A model generated the notes under the pieces. It was not told the DNA's origin. It was given only the letters and a program-made list of their open reading frames with translations, and did no database searches. From positions 13,338,501-13,402,500 of the forward strand of contig NC_092570.1 of the NCBI RefSeq assembly GCF_037975245.1: a DNA stretch of 64,000 bases, given 5' to 3'. Both the position numbers and the translations under genes were made by a program. The stretch's first letter is position 1. Every line of letters starts with the position of its first letter. Below, in pieces: positions 33,055 through 44,546 of the stretch. Source of the stretch: Apostichopus japonicus (Eukaryota > Echinodermata > Holothuroidea > Aspidochirotida > Stichopodidae).

Positions 33055-34620
33055 AGAAGCCTACTGGAAAAGGCCTTAACCATGGCTAAGGATCACACCC
33101 ACATCTCCAACCAAGACGTACAAATCATAATGCACTCCAGGAAGTCACTCCTTTTCGACAACGGCACACCCTGGATGAAGAAAGGACACAACGACCTCTT
33201 TGATGTCACAATGGGCAGCTACGATGGGGCCGAGGTATGCGAGCTTGTAGGACTCTACATCCTAAACACACTAGCAAGAGAATATGGGAAGGAATACATC
33301 GGGCTATACAGGGACGACGGCCTAGCAGCCTTCAAAAACACCAACGGAAGTAAAGCAGACCGGATAAGAAAACACATGATCAGCTTATTCAAAGAACTGG
33401 GGCTCAACATCACCATCGATTGCAACCTGAAGATCACCAACTTCCTCGACGTAACATTCAACCTCAACACCGGAAAACACTACCCTTACAGGAAGCCCAA
33501 CGACCACCCAGTGTACATCCACAGGAATTCCAACCACCCACCAAACATCATCAGGTCCCTGCCAGCCTCAATCAGCAGACGTATCTCCGCCATCTCCCAC
33601 GACGAGGTGATCTTTAAGAAAGCCGCACCAGCCTACGAGGAAGCACTCAAATCAAGTAATTACACCGAGGGTCTCTCATACATCGCCCACCAACCTACCA
33701 AGAACAACCGAAACAGAAAGCGCAACATCATCTGGTTCAACCCACCTTTTAGCAGCAACGTAGCCACGAACATAGGAGGCACATTCCTGAAACTTATCAA
33801 CAAACACTTCCCGAAGACATCGAAACTACACAAGATTTTCAACAGAAACACCGTGAAAGTCAGTTACAGTTGCATGCCCAACATCGCCAGCATCATCAAA
33901 GGACACAACAAACGTATAGCAGCCACCCACACATCGAAAGAAAAGGAAGCCTGCAACTGCCGAAAAAAGGACACATGCCCACTGAATGGAAACTGTCAGG
34001 CATCTAACATCATATACAAGGCCGAAGTGAAAACCATCGACAACTGCAAGACATACATCGGCCTAACAGAACCCCCCTTCAAGCTCAGATACGGTAACCA
34101 CAAGATGTCGCTCAACCACGAAAAACACCAAAACGCAACGGAACTCTCGAAGCACATCTGGCAGCTGAAACAGAAGAACCAGCCATTCACTATCAATTGG
34201 TCGATCGCCAGCAGAGCCAAAGCCTACAGCAACGAGTCGAAGCGGTGCAACCTCTGTCTCACTGAAAAACTCATCATCATCAACACAGACAAACGGACCC
34301 TCCTGAACAAACGCCCAGAGCTCATATCGAAGTGTCGCCACGAAAACAAGTTCTACATAAACAACTCCAGTCCAACCACCAAACACCGTGAAGAGAACCA
34401 CACACAACTAAGGAGCGAGCACCGAAGGAAGGCAAAAAACCCCAACAACAGATCGGACGCAAAAGAGAATACACCAACAGCCGAACACCGAAGAAAGTCT
34501 TACAAACCCACAAACAGAACGGACGCGAAAGAGAATACTCAGGCAGAACAATACACCAACAACCGCATAATCCCCGGTAATCCCGACGAGGATCCTATAT
34601 ATTCATGGAGCATAACTTGA
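33055..34620 (+). CDS. Penelope-like retroelement protein, 5'-truncated (RT plus GIY-YIG endonuclease)
   Basis: The frame is open for about 520 codons to TGA at 34618-34620. It starts inside the reverse transcriptase. The segment FDVTMGSYDGAEVCELVGLY (about residues 52-71, counting from 33046) is followed by YIGLYRDDGLAAF (84-96), the catalytic YRDD box of Penelope-like RTs. Next come a basic RT thumb region, a cysteine cluster CNCRKKDTCPLNGNC (303-317) and the GIY-YIG nuclease (IIYKAEV... TYIGLTEPPFKLRYGNH, about 322-352, with the conserved Arg and a downstream NATELSKHIW). The tail has two copies of an EHRRK...DAKENT repeat. RT motifs upstream of the palm are missing, so this copy cannot be autonomous. 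The ORF's apparent first codons come from the inverted arm. GC content is higher than in the surroundings, and the frame is intact over its length, suggesting recent insertion. Confidence 0.92.
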   Translation, partial: RSLLEKALTMAKDHTHISNQDVQIIMHSRKSLLFDNGTPWMKKGHNDLFDVTMGSYDGAEVCELVGLYILNTLAREYGKEYIGLYRDDGLAAFKNTNGSKADRIRKHMISLFKELGLNITIDCNLKITNFLDVTFNLNTGKHYPYRKPNDHPVYIHRNSNHPPNIIRSLPASISRRISAISHDEVIFKKAAPAYEEALKSSNYTEGLSYIAHQPTKNNRNRKRNIIWFNPPFSSNVATNIGGTFLKLINKHFPKTSKLHKIFNRNTVKVSYSCMPNIASIIKGHNKRIAATHTSKEKEACNCRKKDTCPLNGNCQASNIIYKAEVKTIDNCKTYIGLTEPPFKLRYGNHKMSLNHEKHQNATELSKHIWQLKQKNQPFTINWSIASRAKAYSNESKRCNLCLTEKLIIINTDKRTLLNKRPELISKCRHENKFYINNSSPTTKHREENHTQLRSEHRRKAKNPNNRSDAKENTPTAEHRRKSYKPTNRTDAKENTQAEQYTNNRIIPGNPDEDPIYSWSIT

Positions 34621-34704
34621 AGCTACCAGTTGTCTGAAGATCGCTACAAAGCGTGAAACTCCGAGTTACAACTACTAGTGTTCCACTAGTCTCATCTAGT
34701 ATCA

Positions 34705-34712
<8 letters not shown>
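33642..34712 (+). mobile_element. Direct-orientation arm of the Penelope-like palindrome
   Basis: This is the right arm, mirrored at 31984-33054. It includes the C-terminal two thirds of the ORF and about 90 bp of 3' non-coding sequence with the ribozyme-like motif, and ends in the TA tract. The 587 bp between the arms (33055-33641) hold the only copy of the RT palm segment. Confidence 0.9.
34628..34673 (+). ncRNA. Hammerhead ribozyme-like motif of the Penelope-like element
   Basis: Eight bases after the stop codon the sequence folds as a type I hammerhead. Stem I pairs AGTTGT (34628-34633) with ACAACT (34668-34673). The core CTGAAGA (34634-34640) matches CUGANGA. Stem II is CGCT-ACAA-AGCG (34642-34653). 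GAA (34655-34657) follows, then a tiny stem III (ACT-CCG-AGT, 34658-34666) and the cleavage-site base U34667, giving the allowed triplet GUU. Stem I can extend past a CC/AC internal loop through AGCTA and TAGT, as expected for a loop that contacts stem II. The base of stem II is a U-U mismatch where G-C is usual, a weakness. Penelope-like elements are known to carry minimal hammerheads of this kind. Confidence 0.65.

Positions 34713-34783
<71 letters not shown>
34707..34783. repeat. (TA)n tract at the right edge of the Penelope-like insertion
   Basis: TA dinucleotides with TTA interruptions, directly joined to the end of the right palindrome arm. Confidence 0.95.
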
Positions 34784-35241
34784 AGTAAAAGTTTTTATCC
34801 GTTTTATTATGTATAAACTGTTGTAATTTGCATGCCGTGACAGGTGCACTAGTAGTTTAATGAAAACATTTAATGTTGCACAACATTTGTTGGCATTGAC
34901 ACTGACATAAAGCTATTACTGAACAAACTGAACATGACTTTGCAGTTCTTCTTGCAGGATCTCAACAAGATGGAGGAACTGTAGTTTGAATGCACCTCCT
35001 TTGTTAATCTGTTAAGAAACTAGGTTTAAACTGTACCTCTGTATGTATTCCATGGTTGCTTGAACCTCTGTGGGATAGCATATGTTGAACACATAATAGC
35101 TCATGAACAACATCTTCAACGCAGCAATAATGGATGTAGGATACAGCAGAGGTTCCCGATCAACTGTTACTGCCATTCTGTTTCAAAGAAATGGTTTGCA
35201 ACCTGTTACATAAAAACAAAAGCATTTTTTATTAATATCTT
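34784..35241. other. No gene recognised
   Basis: AT-rich. A short open stretch after a good acceptor (TTCTTCTTGCAG at 34957) reads DLNKMEEL and stops, but eight codons are not evidence of a gene. The 8-bp duplication of the next element (AATATCTT) ends at 35241. Confidence 0.4.
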
Positions 35242-35605
35242 CAGTGGCGTAGGAAGGTACTTTTGAGTGGGGGGGGGGGCTGAAGGCTGATGGCCGGCAT
35301 GGGGGTGTGGTCTAAGGGGAACGGGTGTCCCCCTTCCTCTTTGGAATTTTTTTGCATTTCAAGGTGGCCTCAGATGCAATTTGGTGCAATATAGCACACT
35401 TCAACCCACCCACTCGATTTTGTATATAATTTTGCATTTTCACCTGACCTTAGGTGCAATTTGGTGCTCCAAATGAGATTTTTTTCTCATTTGGAAAAGA
35501 AAAGGGGTTTTCTGACTTGCGAAGCGGGGGGCGGAATGATACTTCCGCCCCTCCATATTTTTCACTGGGTGGGGGGGCTGGTGCCCCCCAGCTCCTATGC
35601 CCTTG
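35242..35605. mobile_element. Non-autonomous hAT-like element, 364 bp
   Basis: Starts CAGTGGCGTAGGAAGG and ends CTCCTATGCCCTTG, flanked by the perfect 8-bp duplication AATATCTT (35234-35241 and 35606-35613). The interior includes GCAATTTGGTGC phrases, a hairpin around AAATGAGATTTTTTTCTCAT and poly-G runs. It is the same family as 47046-47412, which is inserted in the opposite orientation. Confidence 0.9.
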
Positions 35606-37827
35606 AATATCTTAAAGTATAAAGATCCATGGATTATAATTTTAAAAGCAATTTCTTTCAGAAATTATGCAAGAGTAGCCTGCAAGTGAAACTCTTGCAC
35701 TCTGGATGAATCCAGTGGTCACCGTGACACACTTTACCACGAAAAAAGTGAAACCCGATGATCTAGTGCATAGATATGTGAGACCAATTATAGTCTTATT
35801 ATAGTCTGAATAACTTACAAAAATTCTGTTGCACTTTCTTCATGACACGTAAATTGAAATTTTGGTTGATTTTGATGAAGCGGGTAGTGACACATCTTTC
35901 TAGCTGCAGTATCAGAGTGAACACCACATGAACAAGTAACCATCTGCAAGAAAGTAAAACATATGGAAACCTTTCGGAAATGGGTCAGGCTCTCCAACAA
36001 TACATTACAAATCCGGTGCCCCTGACTATTCCATCTCAGGTTTAGCCGAAGCCTATCCTATGAAAGGAAAACAAACAAACACTTTTGGTTACGTATATAT
36101 TGACAGATGACAAATCTTATCAGTTAAAACTGTAAGGTTACAGTTTAGCATAATTCATAACACCCACAATCAACACATTCATGCTAAGATCAGGTTAGTA
36201 TAGCATACAACAGTGCATACATCAACTGTTCATGATATTTAAAGTAGGCTAGGGGCAATTAGCAGCTCAGGCACAGTTCTGGATGGGTGGGGGGGGGGGG
36301 AGGAGGGCTAGGAGGTAGACTTTTCCTGTAATTTTTTTCTAGCTCGCAATACTCACATTTTCCCAAAGAAATTTCCTTCAGGAATTGTTTGTATAGTTAA
36401 CTTCCACATAAGCCCTCTCCCACTCAAACATACCTATAAATACTAAATTTCGAGTTCAAACATCTTTGGTTCTTGTGATATCGTGTTTATACGCCAAGGC
36501 ATCAAATGACAGGCACATAGTACATACAGGGTTTCCCCATTGCATGCAGTAGCATCCTTCAGAATTGAACAAGGAATAACAAGTGGTTTTACCGACCAAT
36601 AATTAGTTTTCAAAATTCAGCGAGAAAAACAAAACAAGTTGTATTAGTAAAATTCTGATTTATCACTGGAAAAACGTGATTTATCAGAGAAAAAAACCTA
36701 TTTTATTGATCGATGATCTATTTTAGTGATAGACCAGAGTTTGTTAACCATAAACCTAGCCTAGATTGTTCATTTCTGAATTTTACCATTTGGCGTGCCA
36801 TAGGGGACTGCACGACTCCCCCAAGATTCAGGACAGGGGACTGCACGACTCCCCCAAGATTTAGTGTAAGCCGATCGGGCTTCAAACTAAACAGTAAAAG
36901 TGATATCAAGAAGTTTCCTAAGAGAATCTATGTTATAGAGTAAAGCATAGACACTGATTGGAGACCTGTGTCTAGGCTGCGTTATATCATAGCCAATAGA
37001 AACGATACCGCGAAAGAATTAATGTAAGCTTAGGTTTGGTATGACTGTCAAAACAGCTACGACGATATGCTAGAAGTAAGCGATCGTATATGCTCGCCTA
37101 ACAAAGAACTGCCATAGCATCTTGTGCTAGTATGAACACAATGGACCGACAGAGAGCTGTGCTGTCGGCCTAGCCTACTTGCTTTGCCGCTTATTTCAAA
37201 ACAAACAAACCAACAAACGAACGTTTAATAAATGCTTACGTAAAAAGTAACAGTTTCATATGACTCAGTTCACTATAGTTGCACTCATGTTAGATTAAAA
37301 AAGGACTGAAAGCTTTGAAATCACAACTTACCGTAATTACAGCGGTTTCGGACCTTCGGTGCGCGCGCACATCGTCATTCAACTGTAAGTAGTGTACAAA
37401 GGTCATCTACAACTTTGCGACACAGTTGTTAACTTTACTACTTCGGAAAAACTCGTTGATTGCGTAAGACTAAACGTATATGCTACTTTCTATCATTCCA
37501 ACAGCATGTAAAATACGATTCTCGTTTTATGATGCAAGATTTGGTGTAACGTATTCGCGATCACTTCGACCGCATAATGAAAACTTGGATCGAGCCTGAT
37601 GCTTTTGTTCCGACACAGCAGTTGATGTATTGTTATGAAGATTTTGTTCCCATTTACAGAAAATGTTGTTACAATACATTTTGTAAATGGACAACAATTT
37701 TTTTTAACAACATGATTAATTTTAGTAGATGAACGGTGTAAAGCTGTTATATCACAGACATTTTTTACAGTGTAGATTCAAAAGGTGGGGGAGGAGGCTA
37801 TCTCGAACTCCTCCAGATTGCTTAAAG
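35606..37827. other. No gene recognised; one short tandem duplication
   Basis: A unit of about 31 bp (GGGACTGCACGACTCCCCCA...) is present twice in tandem near 36807-36862. A poly-G run lies near 36288. The block 37330-37400 is relatively GC-rich (GCGCGCGC) but has no recognised exon. Confidence 0.4.
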
Positions 37828-38191
37828 CAGGGTTTCCCTAACTGTACCCCCCCCCCCCACGAACCCCTTGTGGATGTCAGAGTTGTCCACGAACCCCCAA
37901 CTTTTGGAGACACGATCTGAGTCATTATTATACTATAACACATAGCAGTGTTTCGTAAAAGATCAAGTATCATATGGATGGTACGGTACTACCATGGCAA
38001 TATATGCGTATGGAACGCGAAAAGAGTTTGTCGCTAGGTACGACTTTTGTACATTACTAAATTATATGACATATCAGATGTTAGCTCAACAAAAAGTAAT
38101 CTAGTTTTGACTTTCAGAAACGTCTCACGAAGCCCAGGGATATACTCACGCACCCCCTGGGAGTTCATGCACTCCAGGTAGGGAACCCCTG
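37828..38191. mobile_element. Non-autonomous hAT element with Charlie-like ends, 364 bp
   Basis: Starts CAGGGTTTCCCTAAC and ends GTAGGGAACCCCTG, with the 8-bp duplication GCTTAAAG on both sides (37820-37827 and 38192-38199). CAGGG(G)TTCCC termini are typical of hAT elements. The interior has two copies of a phrase like CACGAACCCCxxG. No coding potential. Confidence 0.87.
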
Positions 38192-38199
38192 GCTTAAAG

Positions 38200-40017
38200 G
38201 ATTGATTTGATTACAGGGCCAGAGGTAAATGAAGGATTATATAAAGAATGGAGTATGAACCCCTTAGGTAGTTGTCCTGATGGTCCTCCTCCGGAAAACC
38301 AAAGGACAATTTAGGCGTCGATGGTGCGCTCCGAGGCAAATTTAGGCTATAAATTAGTTTTATAATTAGGTCTAAGCGCAAGGTATCATTGAAAAGGGGT
38401 TTGCATACACCGTACCGGTGGTCTAATTCGTACCCGTCTGACTGTGAAATACCCCCCCCCCCACCCCGACTGAACCGGTTTCCCCCGACTGACGATGGAA
38501 GATGGGAGCCGTACCATCATGCCCCGCCCCTTCTTTGCGCCCCACACTGCTCAACGTAGGTGTGTATTTATTATCCATGTATAATTCCCAATGTGGTCAA
38601 GAAAATAGTTGACAATCATGAAGTAAATAGAGCAAGTATTTATTAACTGCAATCATAATTTACATTAAAAGAAAAAAATCATTTCTCTAAATAAATTTGA
38701 AACAACGCATGATAAGGAAAGAACTGAAACATTACACAGATAATTCTACTATTAGTTTTCAATTACGATTTCAATAAACTGATAACCACGATATATTTAT
38801 CGCTTTTTTTTTTTGTCTACACCCAATATCTATAATAAGAGATCAGTTTCAAAATTGTTCTAATTGTGGATCAGAACACTTTCGGATATACAGCAACTCA
38901 AAATCTACAACATCGTACTTAGATGGTCTGTTAAAAAAGAGAAAGTCCCATTCCTTTTCGGAATAGTCTATAGCTCTTGAATTAAAAGGGAGAATAAAAC
39001 ACTGCCCTGAATTACTGAGCTGCTCTGAAAGTCACCTAGCAGCTTCCGTATTCTTTGACGGCCAATACAAATAATGTGTTGTTAAGATGCGTCTACAGAG
39101 GTTTTAATTTGAGATAGAGAATATAAGTAAGTAAATAAATGAATTAAATAAATAATTTGAAATTAAAAATTAAAAATACTCGAAAATAGAACATTAAAAG
39201 TAAATTACGATAGAGAAACTAGTAACTATACTTTATTAACTGAACTGAAATCATGTTTTGACAAAAGAAATGAACTTTACGTAAACAGAAGGAGTGTGTG
39301 AGGACGGGGGTGGGGTGGCGGTGGGTGGATTAAAAGCTTGGCACTCGTCTATTTTTTTGAATACTCTAAAATGCCTAATAGAACTACTGTACAACGTTTG
39401 CCAGCTTCAATTCGGATAATTTATTAATTTTGCTATTGGGTGGGTTGACCCTGTTCGCTAGTTTCAAGTAAGTTCAGGATATACATTGCCTCTATGGCAT
39501 ACAATTAAAACACTCAATGCTAATCTACGGAAGCTTAAAAGTGCCATCAACAACTTTGTCCCATTAAGGTGACATCTTTCAGTAAGTTGTTTAGATAACA
39601 GGATGAAATCTTATCAAAAATCAGAAAAATGTTGGATTGCTCAGTTGCTATAACTGAGCAATTGAACAATTTTCGGAAAAATGTTTAATTGACAACTGAC
39701 CATATTTCGTCAATTGGACATTTTGCTGCAAAATGTTCAATTGTTCACTTCATTATATCTGAGCAATTGAACAATGTTCTGAAAAATGTTTAATTGACAA
39801 CTTATCGTATCTCGTCAACTCGACATTTTTCTGTAAAATGTTTAATTATTCATTTCATTCCAAATGCTCAGCGCGCTTGGAAAAAACACTGTATTTTTTG
39901 GTAATTCACTATGTCGCTGAATATAATTTGTTGAATAAAAAAAGTTTTCCCTTTGTTACATTAATAAAGCTATTGTAGTCAGTAGTCTATGAAGCCTTCA
40001 AGCAGATAACTATACTC
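38200..40017. other. No gene recognised; one imperfect tandem repeat
   Basis: Between about 39630 and 39860 a unit of roughly 120 bp is repeated about twice (GAGCAATTGAACAATxTTC, then AAAAATGTTTAATTGACAAC). Elsewhere the sequence is AT-rich with G/C homopolymers near 38455 and 39305. Confidence 0.45.
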
Positions 40018-40440
40018 AAAGGCGTAGGAGCCCAATTGATTTGGGAGGGCTGTAACGAGTTGTCCGAAAAATATTACCAAAATTTTTCGCGCGCGAACAT
40101 GTTAATGTGCATACCATTATGGGCATGCATCGGTTATTACATCGCATGCCAATAACATACAATCCTTTGCCGTGTTATTACCCTTCCATATTGGTTAGAA
40201 TTATTGGGGAAGTCGTTAAAATAATAATGGTAACAATAAAATCAGTTTACCCATTGAAAAACACATTGCAAATAATTTTTCTTTCAGTAGGTGCCCGAAA
40301 AATTCTCATCATATTGCCCGAATTTTCACAACAAAATTTTTTTTTGGGGGGGGGGGGATTTGGGGCGAAAGATGGGGTGTCTGACTAACACTGACCGTAT
40401 CGTTGACGAGTAGTGCGGGGGGGGGGGGGGTATACACGCA
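40018..40440. repeat. Probable fragment of a hAT-like element
   Basis: The phrase CAAAGGCGTAGGAGCCC near 40017 resembles the terminus of the CAxxGGCGTAGG elements in this window. Poly-G runs follow at 40345 and 40420. I cannot find a matching second end or target duplication, so it is probably truncated. Confidence 0.35.
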
Positions 40441-42116
40441 AATACCGCAGTTTCAGAGGTTCAATAAACACATCTAGTCCTTTGCGGACTAAACAAAGTC
40501 TTGAAGTTGACGAATTCCCGATCCCTGTGTTTCCCAAAACTATTTGCATAAACTCAAAACCCTATGAATTACTAGTTTCAAATTACTGTGCTATTTCCAG
40601 CCATTCAGATCTCTAAATAAGATTAGTCACATGTAGTTAACGTGTTTGACTTAATAAGTATTGTCCCTTCCTCATTCAGAAAGGTCTTGAAATGTGAATA
40701 GGTTTTGTTTGTTGAAATTTCAAGCTTAATCCCAGTTCATTATCGTCGGCATAGAATATAGTTGTAAAGAGAGACAACTTACAGCAAGAACTCTCTTGCG
40801 AGCATAATCTTAAGCAACCTCAGTTTGTGAATAAGAAGATTTCACGGAATCCGTTTTTCTTTTACTGCTTGCTTCGCAGTCATCGATAGTATCGGGGCAT
40901 AAGCCTATTGTACATTTACGTCTTGAAAGGCAACGACATTCTTACTGCTTGCTGCAATGTAAACAAAGACAAGCGTGAGCTTTTTGTTAATAAAGATATT
41001 CAGATCCGTTGTTCTAATGAGGATGAATAGAGATTTCGTTGAAGGCAGTGTCATTCACTGTTACCAATAGATTGTATCCAACCAACAAGACCAATTTAAG
41101 TTCGTAGAAAGTTCACTCGTCAAATGGTTCAGTGGGTAGAGCAGTGGACTGGTGACCTGATGAACTGAGTTCGTCTCCATCAATGGTTATACACGTTTAA
41201 AATTTCTTTTTCTCTTTCAGTAGTCGCCGCTGAAGTCTTGATATATTAATTCAACCATACAATTTACTAGCTGATGTGATGGCCGATGCTGTTAAGAGGG
41301 TGACGAAAGACTCATTCCTCGTCGGTCGTGTAAATCGTGGCTAGGGTTCAAGACAGGCCTCTGGCGATAATACCTCTGGCTGTAGGTTTGGTACTTTTTG
41401 TGGCCTAGGATCCCGTACCATGTCTCCCTTGTTGTCGCAAAAGAACTCGGGAGGATGCGCAGAGGGTCGGTCAAATCGACCAGAAGCGTACTAGGTGGCG
41501 TGCGTGAATCCTTGCCTTTGGCCAGAGGGGTTACACTCTCTGCGACCGGCATGCTTGCAGCCACCGTCCACTGAATACGTGGCCTGATGAGGCGCTATTC
41601 TCCTAAAAGTTAATCTACGGATGCCTTTAAAAGCCATATAATTATTTTATATTTAAAAAGCACCCTGTTTCAAACTAGCGCCATCGAATTCCTTTAAAAG
41701 CCGTTTTTTTTTTCTTATCACACTGAAGGTGGAATGAATTTTATTGTAATGGGCTATTTGTGGTAAGCCAAGCAAACCATTCAAACAGTCATGCGGTTCA
41801 CAAGGGTTTGCAGGAACTTAATTATCTCATTGTTTCACATAATTGTGTTGGCAACGATTTACACTACCTACACCAAAACAAGCATTATATTCGTTGCAAT
41901 GCCAGAGACATACAAGCCGGTAAGACAATAAAATAACATTTTAATATACATAAAATTCAATCTGTATCACTTTTGCAAGAAAACCAAAGTAGACCAGTGT
42001 CAATATGGTCCCATTATAAGTAGTTTCAGAAACTGAGTGATTGTTAAGAACTTTGTTTGAGATTCCCCAAAAATATACCCTCTATTCTGTTTTGATAACT
42101 TCAGGAACAAAATGAA
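40441..42116. other. No gene recognised; tRNA-like SINE trace
   Basis: On the plus strand TGGTTCAGTGGGTAGAGCAG (about 41124) resembles a polymerase III A box. GAGTTCGTCTCC (about 41167) is a degraded B box, so 41121-41185 is probably a SINE head. The frame 41292-41564 on the minus strand is GC-richer but has no domain I recognise. Confidence 0.4.
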
Positions 42117-42124
42117 CTTTGATA

Positions 42125-44094
42125 CAGTGGCGGAGATTTCTTGTCAGAAGTGGGGGGGGGGGGGGGGTTGCAGGCCATTGATGAAATAAAAAGTCATAAC
42201 TGCTGGCTCACTATCTAAGTGGAGCGCCACCATAAGTTGGCGCGAAGTGCACAAGAAATGTTTGGCAAATATTGCCTCCCAGATTGCAGTAAATGGCACT
42301 GCCCAGGCCTTGAAAAGCTGCATTTAACCAGGGGCGTATGCAGGATTTTCTAACCCGGGGGGCGCGTATTACTATCTAAGCGGAGCGCCACCATTGGTTG
42401 GCGCGCAGCGTACAAGCAAATTTCTGGTTTTGGTACCCCCAGATCACCGGAAATGGCACTTCTCGGGCTTGAAACTGACCAACCATATGTACACTTTTGC
42501 CTGAGAACCAAGTATTTCCCAATAGTTTTTTTTCTCATCTATAACCTTTTTGAAGTTTGTCACCAGTCACACATCATGTTCAACCTCATCGCATTGCCTG
42601 TGGATCATTGCTTTTGTAGGTGATTCTACGTCGCTGCCCACAATATCCGTCAGCCCCACTGTTCAGAATTTGAAAATTCACAATTCTCGTGAATAAATTC
42701 ACTTCAAAACATACCCATAATGTTGCACAAAATATCATCTATGGACAACTGATATAGAAAAACCTCCTTCAAACCCTAACAGACGGGTCAAAATTGCACG
42801 AGTATGATGAAGTATGATGAAGAATGTTGGTTAGGGAATTTTCGAAAATTCAGACGGCTACTAAAAAATTTCGTTGAAGGAAATAAAAATATACCAGGTA
42901 TTTCCGAAACCGAACACTACACACATCGACAGTTTTGAGCATGGGCGCAGATCAGTCTTGGATAATGGTGGGGACGCGTGTCTGTTCTATGCCATCTAAG
43001 CGGAGCGCAACCATGAGTTCGCGCGTAGCGTACGATTTTATTGGGCAAATATACCTCCCAGATCGCCGGAAATAACACTTCCCAGACCTAATGATGCTCC
43101 TAAACCTCCTTAAGTTTTAGATCTGATGGCTTAGAAATTTAGTTTGGAGAAATACATGGGCGTCTGCAGAAACAAAATCAGGGACAAATAATCCAAGTAG
43201 ACTTTTGTATATACGATGGGTCTGGGGTCTTCTCCCAGAAAACAAATATAGACTTCCGCAAATGCGATTTCCGTCCTATATTTAACAACTGTGGATTAAA
43301 TACAATAAAATGAGAACTGCTGCATGTCATTTGCACAATGCTGGATCAAACTGCGCCAAAGTTCAATACAGGGCAACTTGAAATGCAGCTATTGGTCAAG
43401 ACAAATTGGTGGGGCCACGGTATATCATGTCCCCACTACTGAAAAAGTTGGTGGGGACGCGTCCCGCTGTCCTCACCAGGATCTGCGCCCATGGTTTGGA
43501 GGCTGTTTATCACGCGTGGAACGCCATTTTCATGCTCACTGATATGATGTGATATCTGCTGTTTGCTTTACAAATTCGAATAATGTTGTCACTGTTCCTC
43601 TTTCTCTTCCCGTTTTCTTGCCGTATTTTCTACTCCATCCTTTTCTCCTTTTCTCTCTTTCTTCTTTTTTTTTTCCTTCCTTCACCTCGTTGAAGTTGGC
43701 AAGTGTATACAATTCCAAAGCTATTCAACAGCAACAAAACGTTATTTTGTGTACGTCTGTTGTGGGGTGAAGTTAGCGCTATGAGCTACAAGTTCCAATG
43801 CGCAAGGGGGGGAAAGGGCTAGAAATAATGTGTGGGTCAATTCTAACTCGGTTTTCGGTCGTTAATTGTTGATGTAGCCTACCAGGTAAAAGGTTGAAAT
43901 GACTTTAACAATATTACTTTAACAAATTTAATAATTTGATTTATTATGCCATTTGGAGCACACAACATAGGCTATAACAGAACATTACTGGCAAAAACTA
44001 GGGGGGGGGGGGGTTGATTGTGTGGGCCAACCCCCCTCTTCAAAAAGTGGGGGGTTAAAACCCCCCCAACCCCCACCCTGTTTCTCCGCCACTG
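42125..44094. mobile_element. Composite hAT-like element, 1.97 kb, with nested insertions
   Basis: Starts CAGTGGCGGAGATTTC and ends TTTCTCCGCCACTG, with the 8-bp duplication CTTTGATA on both sides (42117-42124 and 44095-44102). It contains at least one complete nested element (42940-43493) and the start of another (CAGGGGCGTATGCAGG at 42332). Copies of the GGAGCGCCACCATxxGTTGG module occur at about 42220 and 42383. I recognise no transposase. Confidence 0.8.
42940..43493. mobile_element. Nested hAT-like element, 554 bp
   Basis: The ends CATGGGCGCAGATCAG and CAGGATCTGCGCCCATG are inverted repeats. They are flanked by GTTTTGAG (42932-42939) and GTTTGGAG (43494-43501), an 8-bp duplication with one substitution. 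It carries the shared GCGGAGCGCAACCATGAGTT module near 42994. GGTGGGGACGCG(T) occurs near both ends. No coding sequence. Confidence 0.78.
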
Positions 44095-44546
44095 CTTTGA
44101 TATGCAGTGGACCGTTAAAAACCACTGCTCTCGATCTAGCTAGGGTTGTATAGCACATTACGTTTTTGTTTTTTTGTTTTGGGGGGGGGGGGGGGAATGA
44201 CCCTTTAAACAGTTGAGGTTCACTAGTTAAAGTGATTCGACCTTTTAGTTTAGTACACAGCTCATCAGACTAGTTCCCCGGTTGCAATACTAAACTCAAT
44301 AGGAGAAATTAAGATGGTATGGTCTTTTTTAGGGTTTTTTAGGAGAAAATATTTTTTTTCGCAAAGACGGGAAATGTGTATCTCTCATGGTAGTTCTCGA
44401 CACGCTGATTACGGATCTGAAATTTATTTTTAATTACGTGTTGTGTGTGGGCGTGAGGGCCGGCAAAAAAACTAGAGAGAGGGCAGGGACACAAGGGGTG
44501 TGTCTCTAAAAACAAACAAGCTACACCTCATCTGGTACTCCTTGGG

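Noticed and set aside
32076-33083. A separate 335-aa gene on the minus strand
   Set aside because: It is the inverted partial copy of the Penelope-like ORF within the palindrome and not an independent gene.
41121-41185. Functional tRNA gene
   Set aside because: The A box is fair but the B box is degraded and no cloverleaf forms; a SINE trace is more likely.
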